Of a stretch of DNA of 6,251 nucleotides, positions 5,370 through 6,251 are shown one piece after another. Each line of letters starts with the position of its first letter. Within the stretch, counting starts at the first letter, position 1. The notes beneath the pieces are model-generated. The model was not told the DNA's origin and searched no databases. It saw only the letters and a program-made list of their open reading frames with translations. Source of the DNA: Leptolyngbyaceae cyanobacterium CSSed165cm_216. Its GTDB lineage: Bacteria; Cyanobacteriota; Cyanobacteriia; Phormidesmidales; Phormidesmidaceae. The stretch lies in contig SLIY01000188.1 of NCBI GenBank assembly GCA_007135385.1, positions 1-6,251 on the forward strand. The letters are read 5' to 3'. Position numbers and translations under genes: made by a program.

Positions 5370-5393
5370 TCCTTAGGATCAACCCAAACGTCT

Positions 5394-5642
5394 ATGGCCA
5401 AGCCGAAACACACCCAAGCACATCTGTCCCGCACTGTACCCAAAGGCGAATCAGAATTTTTCAAAAAACGTGAACGGGACTCCATGGAATACTACATGGG
5501 AGCCAAACTGCTAGAGGTAGGGGTTAACCCCAAAAATACGATTTACCGCTGGACCTCAGAGATTAAAGGCACCAAAGAAGTGATCACTGTAAGTGCCTAT
5601 TGGGGCGAGTCGCGGCAAAAAATTGAATCGGAAGAGTCATAG
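5394..5642 (+). CDS. Small unrecognised soluble protein (82 residues)
   Basis: I do not recognise the family. The protein is hydrophilic, with a basic N-terminus (MAKPKHTQAH), a charged helical centre (ESEFFKKRERDSMEYYMGAKLLEVGV) and a likely beta hairpin after residue 48 (TIYRWTSEIKGTKEVITVSAYW), ending in an acidic tail (ESEES). There are no cysteines, signal peptide or membrane segment. Codon use and the helix-then-strand pattern look like a real gene. The ATG at 5394 is the first in frame after the candidate -10 box, though no strong ribosome site is visible. It is convergent with the rRNA methyltransferase gene, with 25 bases between the stops, so it probably forms its own transcript. 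Function cannot be assigned from context. Confidence 0.65.
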   Translation: MAKPKHTQAHLSRTVPKGESEFFKKRERDSMEYYMGAKLLEVGVNPKNTIYRWTSEIKGTKEVITVSAYWGESRQKIESEES

Positions 5643-5644
5643 TC

Positions 5645-5661
5645 AGACGTTGAAGGCGTCT
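5645..5661. terminator. Weak stem-loop between convergent genes
   Basis: AGACG and CGTCT pair as a 5-base stem (plus one T-G wobble) around a 7-base loop in the 25-base gap between two convergent stop codons. No strong T run follows on either strand, so it is at best a weak bidirectional terminator. Confidence 0.3.
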
Positions 5662-5667
5662 CCTTAA

Positions 5668-6251
5668 TTACCACCTAGCTAACTTGGCGATGAAAAAGCC
5701 GTCTTGATGGTGCCGGTGGGGCCAAAGCTGTAGCCCCCACTCAGTCATAGAGGCCGACCCAAATGGCAGTTCTATGGCCAGGGGCTGTATAGCCCAGTCG
5801 GGGTGGTGGTCAAGGAAGTGCTGAATCACCCCCTCGTTTTCATCGGGATGCAGGGTGCAAGTGGCATAGATCAAATGGCCATCTGGTTTTGTGCAGCGAG
5901 CTCCCTCTGTGAGTAAGGCTTGCTGTAGGGTAACCAAAGTGGCGATCGCCGCTGGGTGCTGTCGCCAACGGGCATCGGCGTGGCGATGGAGAGTCCCCAG
6001 CCCAGAACAGGGGGCATCCACCAGTACCCGGTCTGCTTGGTGGTGGAATTTGGGGAGTTCAGTGCTGTCTCCCAAATGGGTGTGCAGGGTGGTTAACCCT
6101 AACCGCTGGCTATTAATGGTCACTTTGCGGAGGCGAGAGGCGGTGCGATCGCAGGCCCACACCAGCCCCGTCTCCCCCATCAGTTCCGCTAGATGGGTGG
6201 CCTTACCCCCAGGGGCCGCACACATATCCAGCACCCGGTGTCCGGGTTGGG
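5668..6251 (-). CDS. rsmB: 16S rRNA m5C methyltransferase RsmB/Sun-type, C-terminal part (5' end outside window)
   Basis: The visible 193 residues are the catalytic half of a NOL1/NOP2/Sun-family RNA m5C methyltransferase, which transfers methyl from S-adenosylmethionine to C5 of a cytosine (C967 in E. coli 16S rRNA for RsmB). Counted from the first visible residue: SAM-binding motif VLDMCAAPGGKA (6-17), acidic ribose-binding stretch VWACDRTASRL, motif IV DAPCSG with Cys81, and motif VI ATCTLHPDENE with Cys131, the nucleophile of the two-cysteine mechanism. GTLHRHADARWRQ after motif IV matches RsmB (RRHPDIKW in E. coli) better than RsmF, hence the symbol. The frame stays open from 6234 to the window edge (QPGHRV), so the gene continues and its N-terminal NusB-like domain, expected in RsmB, is not seen. 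The stop is TAA at 5668-5670. Two HIP1 sites lie within it, consistent with a resident core gene. Confidence 0.9.
   Translation of the reverse strand, partial: QPGHRVLDMCAAPGGKATHLAELMGETGLVWACDRTASRLRKVTINSQRLGLTTLHTHLGDSTELPKFHHQADRVLVDAPCSGLGTLHRHADARWRQHPAAIATLVTLQQALLTEGARCTKPDGHLIYATCTLHPDENEGVIQHFLDHHPDWAIQPLAIELPFGSASMTEWGLQLWPHRHHQDGFFIAKLARW

Larger units (their letters stand above)
5116..5393. other. Non-coding region between the IS and the 82-codon gene
   Basis: No convincing gene was found on either strand. The stretch holds the outer part of the IS end, a palindrome TCACGTGA (5224-5231), a CCCGACA tandem repeat (5244-5264), a palindrome AGACGTCT (5290-5297), and a candidate promoter with an inverted repeat before 5394. 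Part of it may be the original spkG downstream sequence displaced by the IS. Confidence 0.6.

Overview
The window looks cyanobacterial. Six copies of the HIP1 octamer GCGATCGC are present, two of them in the extended form GGCGATCGCC, and the gene content is typical of cyanobacteria: a phycobiliprotein-like globin, a V4R-domain protein and an SpkG-type Ser/Thr kinase. The genus cannot be read from the sequence.

Region 1 (1-3267, + strand) looks like the distal end of an operon. It holds the last 43 codons of an unidentified gene, an allophycocyanin-like protein that lacks the bilin-attachment cysteine (228-707), a V4R-domain protein with a C-terminal cysteine triad (795-1457), and a large Ser/Thr kinase with a beta-rich C-terminal half (1462-3267). 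The V4R and kinase genes are separated by 4 bases. The set resembles the Synechocystis slr0144-slr0152 locus (the 'Pap' operon, linked to photosystem II assembly), which combines V4R proteins, phycobiliprotein-like proteins, ferredoxins and the kinase SpkG. The likely theme is a small-ligand (tetrapyrrole or metal) and phospho-signalling module acting on photosystem assembly. That role is inferred from gene content.

Region 2 (about 3270-5130, - strand) is an IS607-type insertion sequence placed just beyond the kinase stop codon, in convergent orientation. It carries a serine-recombinase TnpA and a full-length TnpB, an RNA-guided nuclease, overlapping by 14 bases. Two features stand out. TnpB has no glutamate at the canonical RuvC-II position and no CxxC zinc ribbon, but it has a Glu pair about 46 residues downstream, as expected for the 'rearranged catalytic site' class. 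TnpA has Trp where the conserved active-site Arg of the YARVS motif is expected, explicable by one CGG-to-TGG change, so the copy may be unable to transpose while still encoding a nuclease. The region lacks HIP1 sites and looks less GC-rich than its flanks.

Region 3 (about 5116-5393) is non-coding. It contains a three-copy CCCGACA heptamer tandem repeat, two 8-base palindromes, and a candidate -10 box bracketed by an inverted repeat ahead of the next gene.

Region 4 (5394-6251) has a small unrecognised protein gene (+ strand, 82 codons) convergent with the 3' part of an RsmB-type 16S rRNA m5C methyltransferase gene (- strand), which runs off the window. No tRNA, rRNA or CRISPR array was seen.
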